DNA of 64,000 bases from an uncultured Gammaproteobacteria bacterium (lineage in GTDB: Bacteria > Pseudomonadota > Gammaproteobacteria > Pseudomonadales > Azotimanducaceae), in contig CAJWQG010000004.1 of assembly GCA_913045175.1 (NCBI GenBank), forward strand, positions 1 to 64,000. Direction: 5' to 3'. Below are positions 41,911-51,831 of the stretch, one piece after another. How positions within the stretch are numbered: the first letter of the stretch is position 1; every line of letters starts with the position of its first letter. The translations under genes were made by a program, and so were the position numbers. The notes beneath the pieces are model-generated. The model ran no database searches, was not told where the DNA came from, and saw nothing but the letters and a program-made list of their open reading frames with translations.

Positions 41911-42520
41911 AGTGTGTTCCGTACGCCAGCTGTTTATTGTGCTGCTCTACCCAGTCGCTGGCGAATTTCTGTAGTGCCGGGAAGAAAGCCATGAAATCTG
42001 ATTCCAGAGAATTTTTATGTTTCTCAAATTGTGTAAAGCCTGAGGCGAGCGGATTCTTGCGCTTTAGTCTTCCAGATAGGTATACAAAAGAGCGCTCGAT
42101 AAAATCGGGACTTCCATAGTGTTCCATGGATTTGGACCTCTGCATTCGCAGTGTTCTTTCTTTTGCTGGTGCGGAAAGATATTGATGGTAATCCATTACT
42201 TCTCCCAGTGAAGTTTGACAAAAGTCTTCAAGGGATCTTTGATCAAACGAGCGCCAATGAACTGCAAGAAAGTGATCATAGACAATATCAGTGATTATGC
42301 CTCCATAGCGCCTGTAGGGTGCATCAAGTCTCGCGTGACTGGATGTAACAACGGGGTGAGAGTCGGTGTATGCATCAATTGCTCTATGCAGGCGAATCCC
42401 GGTCTCAATCCCTGCGTCGAACTGACCATTCAATCTTCCTTTAACGTGATCGGCCAGAAGATTCCCCACCAGCAACTTGGGGTGTCCGCTTGCTAACTTA
42501 AAGTGCGCAAGGTGATTCAC
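41897..42520 (-). CDS. acpH: Acyl carrier protein phosphodiesterase
   Basis: MNHLAHFKLAS; LLVGNLLADHVKG; IVYDHFLAVHW. Confidence 0.92.
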   Translation of the reverse strand: MNHLAHFKLASGHPKLLVGNLLADHVKGRLNGQFDAGIETGIRLHRAIDAYTDSHPVVTSSHARLDAPYRRYGGIITDIVYDHFLAVHWRSFDQRSLEDFCQTSLGEVMDYHQYLSAPAKERTLRMQRSKSMEHYGSPDFIERSFVYLSGRLKRKNPLASGFTQFEKHKNSLESDFMAFFPALQKFASDWVEQHNKQLAYGTHCDYS

Positions 42521-44091
42521 TGGCTGTTGAGCATGGCCTGATAGACCGCCTCATAGTCGCTTTGTATTTGATCCAGGTACTGCGCAAAGGGTGGTTCCGA
42601 CTTTGCGTCGATTTTCTGTTGTGCCTTGAGTGACTCATGTGCCATCGCGGAAAGATATTCATAGTCGGCTTTACTTAATGGGTTTGCGTGGAAAAAATCC
42701 CGGTGTTTCTGCGCCAGCGCTAATCCTAAATCGTGAAAAGACCTACCCTGCATATCGTCTATCATTCGTGCACTTGTCGTTAGTTCCGGATGCTCAAGTT
42801 TCTGCCTTTGTGTCTCGAGCGACATATGGAAATCATCGCTTCCGCCTAGTCGATCAAGTACGTCTGCAATACCCATAAGGTCGTCCATAATCGAATTACC
42901 CCACTCTCTTAGAGAACGCCTACTACCCATGTCGTCGAGGTCAGCCGTATTACTTCGTCCTTCATAAACGACTGTCTTCATATTCGCCTCGACAGATGCG
43001 CAAAGCACGTCGTCATGTATTGGACTGGGACTGAACAAGTTGTGAACCAACAACATATCCAGGAAGTTAATGGTTTCTGCGTCAATTCCTACCGGTGCGT
43101 ACGGGTTGACATCTAAGAGACGGACCTCGATGTACTCAACCCCATCCTTTTGTAGAACTTCGAGAAGATTGGCGCCTGGCGGCGGAACCCTTTTCGCCCG
43201 TATCGATGTATAGAACTCCGCTTCAGATTGAAGGATGTTGGGATTAACCTGAATCGTATCCTTGTTCGGCTGGTCATAATTTTCATATTTTGTACAGATT
43301 GCTTCCGCTAACGTCAAAAGGTAGTTGTCCAGCGAGTTGTAACAGATGTTGAGTAGACCGGACTGAGTAGCGCTCTGGTATCCGAGCCCGCCATTACGTA
43401 GCGAAGTGGCGTTAGGGCCGTACCAGGTTGCGTCGTCTAATTTACGGAGGAGGTTATCCTTCCGTTGTTCGCTAACAAAGGTGTCCGATACGGCCGGAGA
43501 GGCACCAAAGAGATAAGTTGGTAGCCAGGATAGTCGACGAAAATTGCGCATCAGATCAAAATATCGTCGAGAGCGGAAATCACACATAGTGTCACTGGTC
43601 TGTTCCAGTTCGTGGAGTGCTTTCCAAAAGGAATCTCGAAACGAGAAATTGTAATGGATGGCACAGATCGTCTGCATAGTACGTCCGTATCGATAACCAA
43701 GTCCGCTGCGGTAAGTTTCTTTGAGTTTTGCAAGATTGGAACTGCCGTAACGGGCCAGAGGAATGTTGGCATCCGGAGGTGGCGCGCACGGCATGCTTGC
43801 GGGCCATAAGATCTCGTCCTGCAGGCCGTCGCTTACAAAAACGTGAATATTGTTTAGTTGTCTAAGTGCGTCTTCCGTGGTGTCGCATACCGGAGTGATT
43901 AACTCCAATTGGGACTCCGAAAAATCGGTTGTAATCCTGGGATGGCATAACTTCGACCCGAGAAACTGATGGTGATCGGTTGTAGCGAGTTGGCCGCCAG
44001 GGCCGGTACGCAGTGTTTCTCGTTCGAGACCTCGTTGAAAGCAAAGCGAACTGCTATCCAGACGTGCAATCGAGTTTAGTACATCGAGCAT
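42517..44091 (-). CDS. gshA: Glutamate-cysteine ligase
   Basis: RGLERETLR; ICAIHYNFSF; YIEVRLLDVNPYAPVGI. Confidence 0.96.
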   Translation of the reverse strand: MLDVLNSIARLDSSSLCFQRGLERETLRTGPGGQLATTDHHQFLGSKLCHPRITTDFSESQLELITPVCDTTEDALRQLNNIHVFVSDGLQDEILWPASMPCAPPPDANIPLARYGSSNLAKLKETYRSGLGYRYGRTMQTICAIHYNFSFRDSFWKALHELEQTSDTMCDFRSRRYFDLMRNFRRLSWLPTYLFGASPAVSDTFVSEQRKDNLLRKLDDATWYGPNATSLRNGGLGYQSATQSGLLNICYNSLDNYLLTLAEAICTKYENYDQPNKDTIQVNPNILQSEAEFYTSIRAKRVPPPGANLLEVLQKDGVEYIEVRLLDVNPYAPVGIDAETINFLDMLLVHNLFSPSPIHDDVLCASVEANMKTVVYEGRSNTADLDDMGSRRSLREWGNSIMDDLMGIADVLDRLGGSDDFHMSLETQRQKLEHPELTTSARMIDDMQGRSFHDLGLALAQKHRDFFHANPLSKADYEYLSAMAHESLKAQQKIDAKSEPPFAQYLDQIQSDYEAVYQAMLNSQ

Positions 44092-44099
44092 AAATGGGC

Positions 44100-44480
44100 C
44101 TAGCGAAGGTTCCTTTCGCGAAACTTGTGTATGAGCCGCCTGTCTCGCTTGTTGGGTCTGCTTTGGGTTATCAGTGAACCGGTGGCTTTCCTCTGGAGGC
44201 CTGCGAGTTCTCGCTTCTCGAGGCTCTCAGGTGTTTCTTCGTAAAGATGTTGGGCGATAGGCGCCCCGCTTCTTTTGTCGGAAAGCCCTTTGACGATAAC
44301 TGTCTTTTCATCCCAACCCTGGCGAATGACAAGCTCGTCGTCTATCGCCAGATTCTTACTCGGTTTACTACGAGCGCCGTTAAGATGAACTTTTCCGCCC
44401 GCGATTGCATCCTTGGCTCGCGCTCTGCTTTTAAAAAAGCGCGCTGCCCAAAGCCAGGTATCAAGTCTAACGCTACTCAC
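44100..44480 (-). CDS. hslR: Heat shock protein 15, S4 RNA-binding domain
   Basis: VRLDTWLWAARFFKSRARAKDAIAGGKVHLNGARSKPSK. Confidence 0.94.
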   Translation of the reverse strand: MSSVRLDTWLWAARFFKSRARAKDAIAGGKVHLNGARSKPSKNLAIDDELVIRQGWDEKTVIVKGLSDKRSGAPIAQHLYEETPESLEKRELAGLQRKATGSLITQSRPNKRDRRLIHKFRERNLR

Positions 44481-45154
44481 GATAAGGCGCTCTCGGTCAG
44501 TTCTGACAGATCATCCATGACTGGAAATTGAGTGACAGGCGTTATGTCTCGTCGAGAATCGGGTTTGCCGATGCATAACTGATACGCGATCCCGGACTGT
44601 TGAGCAGCTTCAAGAACGTCAACATTATCATCGATGAGCATGGTGGTTGGTTGGTTGAGATTCCTGTCTTTTATCAGCTGGTGCCAGAATCTTGTTCTCT
44701 CTTTTGGAACACCATAGTCGTGGCTGCTGATCATATCTGGTAGTAAATCCAGCAGGCCTGTGTGTTGGTGTTTCAACGCAATTACATCATGGTGGGCATT
44801 GGTAACCAAAATGACATCGAGGTGCATAGATTCTAGGTGTTGAAGGAATTGCAGTGCGCCTTCACGGTACTGAATAAGATGTGTGACCTCCTTCTTTAGC
44901 GCGAGGATGTCCACCTCAAATTCGCTCGACCAGTGGTCGGTACAGTACCAGTTAAGGTTCCCATGCTCTCTTGCAAGAGTTTCGTGGACATGCGTGCGAG
45001 CTTCATCACCGGGCATGTCGTGAATCTCCGCGTATCGCTGATGTAGGTAATGGTTCCAGAAATAATTATCGAAATTAAGGTCCAGAAGCGTCCCGTCCAT
45101 ATCGAGTAGCAATGTTGAGATGTCAGAGAGGTTTGGAATCTGCATCGAGATCAA
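44477..45154 (-). CDS. yrfG: HAD-family GMP/IMP nucleotidase YrfG
   Basis: LLDMDGTLLDLNFDNYFWNHYLHQRYAE; adjacent to hslR. Confidence 0.9.
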   Translation of the reverse strand: MISMQIPNLSDISTLLLDMDGTLLDLNFDNYFWNHYLHQRYAEIHDMPGDEARTHVHETLAREHGNLNWYCTDHWSSEFEVDILALKKEVTHLIQYREGALQFLQHLESMHLDVILVTNAHHDVIALKHQHTGLLDLLPDMISSHDYGVPKERTRFWHQLIKDRNLNQPTTMLIDDNVDVLEAAQQSGIAYQLCIGKPDSRRDITPVTQFPVMDDLSELTESALS

Positions 45155-45259
45155 CTATTGGTTTGAGGCGTGATCTTACCACTAATGAAAGCTACGGGTC
45201 GGTTGTTAGAGCTAGCAGTATGGTGTTCAATGTGCAGTCAATTTGAATGCGATCCTGTG

Positions 45260-46066
45260 ATGTCTGACTTACTACACTCTATGATGGCGATCAGCCGAGA
45301 GGCCGGCGCTGCAATTCTAGATATCTACGGTGAAGATGACTTTGGGATCGAGCTTAAGGATGATGATTCACCATTGACCAGAGCGGACCTTGCTGCGCAT
45401 CAGATTATTGTGAGCGGGTTGGAGAAGCTGGCACCCGACATTCCAATATTGTCTGAGGAGTCAGAGTCGATTGACTATGACACGCGGCGCCAATGGAACC
45501 GATATTTCCTGGTCGACCCATTGGATGGAACCAAGGAGTTTATCAATCGCAATGGTGAGTTTACGGTGAACATTGCGCTTATTGATGATGGAGTACCGGT
45601 GCTCGGGGTCGTCTTTGTGCCTGTAAAAGATGTTTTGTATGCCGGTAATCAGCTTGATGACCCCTGTGCTTTTTTAATCGTTGATGGTCGGACTACCGTG
45701 ATCAACTCTCGCGCTATAGATAAAAATCAAGCCCTGGCCCTTGTTGCCAGCCGAAGACATGGCGGAGAGGCAACCAGTTCGTTTATTGCAAACCTGACCC
45801 CACACTTCCCGGATATCGAAACGACTAATATGGGGAGTTCACTAAAGCTATGTCTTGTCGCATCGGGTGAGGCGGACATCTACCCAAGACTTGCGCCGAC
45901 TTCAGAATGGGATACAGCTTCCGCACAGGCAGTTGTGGAAGCAGCGGGCGGCGTGGTACTCGACCTTTCGCTTAAGCCGCTGAGGTACAACACTAAGGCG
46001 GATATATTGAATCCCCACTTTTTAGTGTTGGGTGATGCCGGTTTTGAATGGTCAGCAATTTTATAG
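45260..46066 (+). CDS. cysQ: 3'(2'),5'-bisphosphate nucleotidase CysQ
   Basis: FLVDPLDGTKEFINRNGEFTVNIALI; WDTASAQAVVEAAGG. Confidence 0.95.
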   Translation: MSDLLHSMMAISREAGAAILDIYGEDDFGIELKDDDSPLTRADLAAHQIIVSGLEKLAPDIPILSEESESIDYDTRRQWNRYFLVDPLDGTKEFINRNGEFTVNIALIDDGVPVLGVVFVPVKDVLYAGNQLDDPCAFLIVDGRTTVINSRAIDKNQALALVASRRHGGEATSSFIANLTPHFPDIETTNMGSSLKLCLVASGEADIYPRLAPTSEWDTASAQAVVEAAGGVVLDLSLKPLRYNTKADILNPHFLVLGDAGFEWSAIL

Positions 46067-46395
46067 CCGGTTTCTTGAGTTCAATTCAATTTGGGCAAGA
46101 TGTGGCGCCGTTGGGCCCAGACACTGGCCTGCAAGAAAACCAATATGCACGATATTGGTGAGTGTCGGTCGTCAGGGCATCTTTATTGCCCTTTAAGGGT
46201 TCAGTATTTCAGAGGCCTGGAATGGCGCTGTCTATCGTAGATTGCTGCAATTTTTTTACCCTATGAGCTATAACGCGGGAAGGTATTGATGTCTACCTGA
46301 TGTTAAATCTTCTGTAGAGCTTTAAAAATGGGGGTTTTCAGGGTGGTTGGTCTCAGCTAGCCAAGCTGTACGCGCATCCTTCCTGCCGAGGAGAA

Positions 46396-46413
46396 TACTG
46401 TATATACATACAG
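46396..46413. promoter_or_regulatory. LexA (SOS) box-like palindrome
   Basis: TACTGTATATACATACAG: CTG-N10-CAG with AT-rich alternating core, near the gammaproteobacterial consensus TACTGTATATATATACAGTA. Confidence 0.6.
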
Positions 46414-47001
46414 CTTTAGCTAGCGAGGTTGACTAATATAACCGCAATGAAAACCAAATTAAAGTCGACAAAAATGGAGATTCCTGTTGTCTTTGTGCCT
46501 TGACATTTAGGAATTTGATCTAAAGTTTTGAATTACTGAAGGAAAAGTTTCTCAGTTGCTCACATTGAATTTCTCAATATCTAACCTGAAAATATTCATG
46601 CGATACAAGCACTTTCAAGGCACGCAAATTGCTATATATTTAGTAACTTCATGAGTAACGGCATTCAATTTGAAACTGAGTACGCTGGGCGTGTCAGCTC
46701 AGGAAGCGACAAAAGGTAATTTTTGATACCTGAACGGTGACAAATTTTTCTTTTTTTTGAAATAGTTATGGACAATTCTGGGGTATGAATTGATAATACG
46801 CGGCGTGATCACATGTAGACCTGATAGACCCCTAGCGCAGGCTATTATAAGTGAACATTCGGTATATGTACACCACTGGCCTATTTAACCCTTTAATTCT
46901 CGGCATTTGGTGCCATATAAGCCTTCTATGCGAGGAGGTTTTTTCACTAGATTTATTAATATTCGACAACCGCCAAGTCAAACTAATGGAGTCCATGGCC
47001 T

Positions 47002-48915
47002 ATGACTAACAATGGTAGTGAAGGAGATTTCGATTCGATCCTCGAGGATGAGTCTCTGGATGGTACGCCGGACGATATTGAAACCCTCGATGTTCTTTCT
47101 GAGCGGGAGTCGTTACTCGACAGTGACGACGATGACGAAAAAGAATCCGAGACGTCGAAACTCAAAATCCTGATCAACAAAGGAAAGGAACAGGGATACC
47201 TCACCTACGATCAATTAACGGAAACCCTTCCGAAAAGCATCGAAGAGTCGGACGACTTTGAGAATATCGTGCAGATGTTCGAAGAGATGGGCATCTCAAT
47301 ATACGAGGTGGCACCTGCGGAAACGGAGATGAAGGAAGGTGGTGAGGAACCCATCAATGTAGATACCGCGCTATCGATTGACGTTAGCGGAAAGACCATG
47401 GACCCGGTGCGCATGTATATGCGTGAAATGGGTACAGTACCTTTACTTACCCGAGAAGGCGAGATCGAGATAGCTAAACGAATCGAAGAGGGTATTCGTG
47501 AAACCATGTCGATACTGGCGCGTTATCCCGATACGGTCGAAAGGGTCCTGGCGGAGTACGACAGGGTCGTTGAAGAAGAGGGCGATGTTGGCGTCATCAT
47601 CAGTGGCTTTCTCGATCCGGAAGATGAAATTCCGGACATGTCGAAGCTCGCGGCAGCTAAGTCCAGCGGAAACTATCAAGCGGATGAGGAAGAGGAAGCA
47701 AAAGGACCCGATTTGAACCTTGTTCACAAACGATTCAAGGATCTGGGTAAAGCCTATAAAAAGTCTCAAAAGCTGATAGCTAAGGAAGGCCGTAAGGCTG
47801 CGAAAACGAAGAAGGGGCTGGACGAACTGGGGGACGCATTTGGTCTGTTTAAGCTCGTACCGGCTCAGATGGACCCGATTCTGGAACTGGTTCGCGCAGA
47901 CCAACAGAAAATCCGCACTCAGGAAAAGCTGATTCGGGATTTGTGCATCAACAAGTCCAAGATGCCAAGAGATGAGTTCATCAAGGGCTTCACCAAAAAT
48001 GAAACGAACGTAGACTGGGTTGATACGCTTATTGCCGAGGGCAAGGACTATTCGGAGCAACTGCAGCGATACCGGGTATCTATTCGCCATGGTCACAAGA
48101 CCATCAAGCGCATATCTGATCGTACTGGCGTTGAAATCGATGAGATTAAGGATATCAATCGTCGACTATTTGTAGCGGCAGGTAAGACGCGTGCTGCGAA
48201 GAAAGACATGATTGAGGCCAACTTGAGACTGGTGATTTCGATTGCGAAGAAATACACCAACCGCGGACTTCACTTCCTTGATCTAATACAGGAAGGCAAC
48301 ATTGGCCTTATGAAGGCGGTGGATAAGTTTGAATATCGTCGTGGCTTCAAGTTTTCGACCTATGCAACCTGGTGGATTCGACAGGCTATAACCCGCTCGA
48401 TTTCAGATCTGGCGCGTACCATTCGTGTACCAGTGCATATGATGGAGACGGTGAACAAACTCAACCGTTTGACTCGCCAACTCATTCAGGAACTGGGTAG
48501 AAGCCCGACCATCGAGGAGCTCTCCATTAAGATGGATCTGCCGGAAGACAAAGTGCTTAAAGCACTTGATGTCGCCAAGCAGCCTATTTCTCTTGAGACT
48601 CCTGTAGGAGAGGACGACGATTCGACCATGTGGAATCTTGTCAGTGACACTTCTGTAGAGTCACCGATGGAACACGCGACGGATGAGGGGCTGAAAGAAA
48701 CGACCACCAACGTGTTGACAGCGTTGACTGATCGCGAGGCCAAGGTTCTTCGTATGCGGTTCGGTATCGATATGAATACCGATCACACGTTGGAGGAAGT
48801 AGGTCGTCAATTCTCAGTCACACGAGAGCGTATCAGACAGATCGAGGCCAAGGCACTTCGCAAGTTGCGCAACCCGGCCCGCTCGGAGCAATTACGTAGC
48901 TTTATAGACGGTTGA
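47002..48915 (+). CDS. rpoD: RNA polymerase sigma factor RpoD (sigma70)
   Basis: [68 protein letters not shown]. Confidence 0.98.
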   Translation: MTNNGSEGDFDSILEDESLDGTPDDIETLDVLSERESLLDSDDDDEKESETSKLKILINKGKEQGYLTYDQLTETLPKSIEESDDFENIVQMFEEMGISIYEVAPAETEMKEGGEEPINVDTALSIDVSGKTMDPVRMYMREMGTVPLLTREGEIEIAKRIEEGIRETMSILARYPDTVERVLAEYDRVVEEEGDVGVIISGFLDPEDEIPDMSKLAAAKSSGNYQADEEEEAKGPDLNLVHKRFKDLGKAYKKSQKLIAKEGRKAAKTKKGLDELGDAFGLFKLVPAQMDPILELVRADQQKIRTQEKLIRDLCINKSKMPRDEFIKGFTKNETNVDWVDTLIAEGKDYSEQLQRYRVSIRHGHKTIKRISDRTGVEIDEIKDINRRLFVAAGKTRAAKKDMIEANLRLVISIAKKYTNRGLHFLDLIQEGNIGLMKAVDKFEYRRGFKFSTYATWWIRQAITRSISDLARTIRVPVHMMETVNKLNRLTRQLIQELGRSPTIEELSIKMDLPEDKVLKALDVAKQPISLETPVGEDDDSTMWNLVSDTSVESPMEHATDEGLKETTTNVLTALTDREAKVLRMRFGIDMNTDHTLEEVGRQFSVTRERIRQIEAKALRKLRNPARSEQLRSFIDG

Positions 48916-49334
48916 TAGCCGAGTTAACTAGGCAGATATTCACCGGTCGTCCAATCTGGATGACCGGTCTGCTGCTGTTTTGTGCCTACATGACGTTCAT
49001 CTATATGCCGTTTGATTTGTTCTATAAACCGGTAGCCGAAGACGAAGAAATTTGGTTTGGCATCACGCTGCATGGCTGGGCGGCCAAGGCAACCGAGCCG
49101 CTGCACTGGGCAATCTATGGTGCTGTTTTCTATGGATTCCTTAAGATGAAACACTGGATGCATCCCTGGGCGGCTTTGTATGTTGCGCAGGTGGCCATTG
49201 CGATGTTTGTCTTTCCCATAGTAAATGACCCCGGCAACCTTGGCTCCGGCCTCATTGCCGGTACCGTGTTCATGCTATTGGGTATCGCGCTCTTTAACGC
49301 CAAGGACGAGTGGCGTCCACCCCCTGCATCGTGA
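48912..49334 (+). CDS. Small integral membrane protein of unknown function (TTG start at rpoD stop, or internal ATG)
   Basis: Four hydrophobic segments; overlaps rpoD stop by 4 nt in the listed start. Confidence 0.6.
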   Translation: MIAELTRQIFTGRPIWMTGLLLFCAYMTFIYMPFDLFYKPVAEDEEIWFGITLHGWAAKATEPLHWAIYGAVFYGFLKMKHWMHPWAALYVAQVAIAMFVFPIVNDPGNLGSGLIAGTVFMLLGIALFNAKDEWRPPPAS

Positions 49335-49372
49335 TAGTTTTCCTGTTCTCGCATTGACTGCTGGGAGCGGCG

Positions 49373-50485
49373 ATGAATTTTGAATTCTCTGATGAACAAA
49401 ACCTTTTGCGCGAGCAAGCGCGCGGATTCCTTGGCGATAACTGCGGAACCAAGGTGGTGCGTAACATACTGGAAGGGGATAATTCCTACGACCAGGATCT
49501 TTGGCGGCAGATCGTCGAGATGGGCTGGACCGCCGCGGTCATTCCCGAAGAGTATGACGGGCTTGGCCTGGGTTACCTAGAACTTTCAGTCATAGCGGAG
49601 GAGCTAGGACGGGTATACGCACCAGTGCCCTTCTCGTCATCTGTATATCTTGCCTCTGAGGCGATTCTTGCGGCGGGTAGCGATGCACAGAAAGAAGCAT
49701 GGCTACCCAAACTGGCGAGTGGTAATACCATAGGGTGTTTTGCGCTGGTTGAGGGTCCGGGCCAGTCGAGCGAAGCGAACATATCGGCGAGCGTAGAGGG
49801 TGGTACTCTGACGGGCACTAAACTGCCAGTCGCTGATGGTGATATCGCCGATGTCGCTGTTGTTATTGCCAAACAAAATGATTCGGTCTCAGCGTTTCTG
49901 GTCGACTTGACCGCAAGTGGTGTTTCCAGGCAGGCAGTGTCGACGATCGATCCCACCCGATCTCATGCAAAGATTGAATTTTCCGGTGCGGCTGCAGAAC
50001 TGCTGGGTGAAGAAGATCAGGGGTGGGCGCTGGTTGAAAAGATTTATGACAGAGCCGCTGTCTTGTTTGCCTGGGAGCAGGTTGGAGGGGCCGATACATC
50101 GCTCGATATGGCGAAAGAATATTCGCTGGGTCGTTTTGCATTTGGTCGACCTATTGCATCCTACCAGGCCATTAAGCACAAACTAACAAATGCGTACGTG
50201 AAGAACACCCTGGCGAGGGGCAACTGCTATTACGGATCCTGGGCACTGTCTACCAACGCCCCAGAGTTACCGGTCGCGGCGGCGGCGGCGCGGGTTTCGG
50301 CGATCCAGGCCTATCATTTTGCATCCAAGGAAAACATTCAGACCCACGGAGGCATGGGGTTCACCTGGGAGTTTGACTGTCAATTCCCCTATAGACGTTC
50401 CAAGTTGCTGGCGGTAAACATCGGTAGTGAAAGTGCCTGGCAGGAAAAACTAATATCGGCGATCGAGAACGAGCGAGCGGCCTAA
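49373..50485 (+). CDS. Acyl-CoA dehydrogenase family protein
   Basis: ACAD fold; QTHGGMGFTWEFDCQFPYRRSK C-terminal motif. Confidence 0.92.
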   Translation: MNFEFSDEQNLLREQARGFLGDNCGTKVVRNILEGDNSYDQDLWRQIVEMGWTAAVIPEEYDGLGLGYLELSVIAEELGRVYAPVPFSSSVYLASEAILAAGSDAQKEAWLPKLASGNTIGCFALVEGPGQSSEANISASVEGGTLTGTKLPVADGDIADVAVVIAKQNDSVSAFLVDLTASGVSRQAVSTIDPTRSHAKIEFSGAAAELLGEEDQGWALVEKIYDRAAVLFAWEQVGGADTSLDMAKEYSLGRFAFGRPIASYQAIKHKLTNAYVKNTLARGNCYYGSWALSTNAPELPVAAAAARVSAIQAYHFASKENIQTHGGMGFTWEFDCQFPYRRSKLLAVNIGSESAWQEKLISAIENERAA

Positions 50486-50495
50486 GGAGACGACG

Positions 50496-51704
50496 ATGGA
50501 TTTTAGTGACACAAAAGAAGAGGCTGCTTTCCGTAAGGAAGCGAATGACTGGCTTGGCGCAAACGTTCCATCAGAAGAGGAACTGGAAGCCCTTGACGAT
50601 AAAGGGCGGGCCAAATTTTGGCAGAAGAAAAAATTTGATGCGGGATGGGCCTGCCTGAGGTGGCCAAAAGAATTTGGTGGACGCGATGCTTCCGCGATAG
50701 AAAATGTAATCTGGGGACAGGAGGAGGCCCAGTTCACAACTCCCGATAGTAGTATGTTCCAGATAGGGCAGGGCATGTGCGGGCCAACCATGATGGCCTG
50801 GGCAACCGAGGAGCAGAACAAGCTGTACATGCCTTCGCTAGCCAGTGGCGAAGAAGTATGGTGTCAGCTTTTTAGCGAACCGGCTGGTGGCTCTGATCTG
50901 GCTGCGCTGCGAACTCGAGCAGAGAGAGATGGTGACGACTGGATCATCAATGGTCAGAAGATATGGACTTCGGGCGCTCATTTTTCAGACTACGCGATTA
51001 TCGTGCTTCGTACGGACCCATTGGTGCCGAAACATCAGGGGCTGTCTTATTTTTTCCTTTCCATGAAGACTCCCGGTATCGAAGTGAAACCAATCAAGCA
51101 AATATCGGGCGCCTCAAACTTTAACGAGGTGTATTTTACCGATGTGCGCGTATCCGATGCGCAGCGCCTGGGTGCGGTCGGCCAGGGCTGGCAGGTTGCG
51201 CTAACGACCTTGATGAATGAACGGGCGTCCATCGGCGCTGGCGGCGGTATTGGGTTTGATGCCGTGTTTGCACTGGCACAGAAGGTGAATATGGATGATA
51301 GACCTGCCATCGAGGATGCGGGCGTCAGGCGTAAGCTCGCTGATTGGTATGTCCAAGAAGCCGGCTTGAAGTACACCGGTTACCGGACGTTGTCAGCACT
51401 TTCTCGGGGTGATCTGCCGGGACCGGAAAACTCCATAGGTAAACTGGTTGGTGCACCGAAGACCCAGGACATGGCTTCCTTTGCGATTGATCTACTGGAA
51501 GGCATGGGTGTGATCGCTGATTCCGAATTGTCCGATTTGGCAAACAAGTTTCAGCATGCCTACATGAATTCACCAGGGTTAAGGATCGCCGGTGGCACCG
51601 ATGAGGTAATGGCTAACATCATTGCCGAGCGTGTACTGGGAATGCCGCAGGATGTGCGGGTAGATAAGGGGATACCGTTCAACGAGGTACCAACGTCAGA
51701 TTGA
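50496..51704 (+). CDS. Acyl-CoA dehydrogenase family protein
   Basis: CQLFSEPAGGSDLAALRTRAERDGDDWIINGQKIWTSGAH; GGTDEVMANIIAERVLG. Confidence 0.94.
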   Translation: MDFSDTKEEAAFRKEANDWLGANVPSEEELEALDDKGRAKFWQKKKFDAGWACLRWPKEFGGRDASAIENVIWGQEEAQFTTPDSSMFQIGQGMCGPTMMAWATEEQNKLYMPSLASGEEVWCQLFSEPAGGSDLAALRTRAERDGDDWIINGQKIWTSGAHFSDYAIIVLRTDPLVPKHQGLSYFFLSMKTPGIEVKPIKQISGASNFNEVYFTDVRVSDAQRLGAVGQGWQVALTTLMNERASIGAGGGIGFDAVFALAQKVNMDDRPAIEDAGVRRKLADWYVQEAGLKYTGYRTLSALSRGDLPGPENSIGKLVGAPKTQDMASFAIDLLEGMGVIADSELSDLANKFQHAYMNSPGLRIAGGTDEVMANIIAERVLGMPQDVRVDKGIPFNEVPTSD

Positions 51705-51777
51705 CCCAAGGGTCAAGGGCCACAAGGTGGCCGTTGGCCCGAATGGGTCATCCTGAGGGACGAAAGTCCCTCAGGAT
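51703..51777. repeat. Structured palindromic intergenic element
   Basis: Perfect 12-bp stem ATCCTGAGGGAC-GAAA-GTCCCTCAGGAT (51750-51777), preceded by GGCCAC-AAG-GTGGCC and an outer GACCC/GGGTC pairing. Confidence 0.75.
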
Positions 51778-51831
51778 CTCGCAAGTGATTCTCCGATCTT
51801 CTAAAAGCTCGGCACTTAACTCAGAACTAAC

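Noticed and set aside
46896-46947. Possible rho-independent terminator or transposon end before rpoD (GCCTTC...GGAGGTTTTTT)
   Set aside because: Stem pairing is weak and interrupted; cannot be supported by eye.
47443-48096. 217 aa minus-strand ORF inside rpoD
   Set aside because: Antisense to a highly conserved sigma70 frame; no plausible domain.
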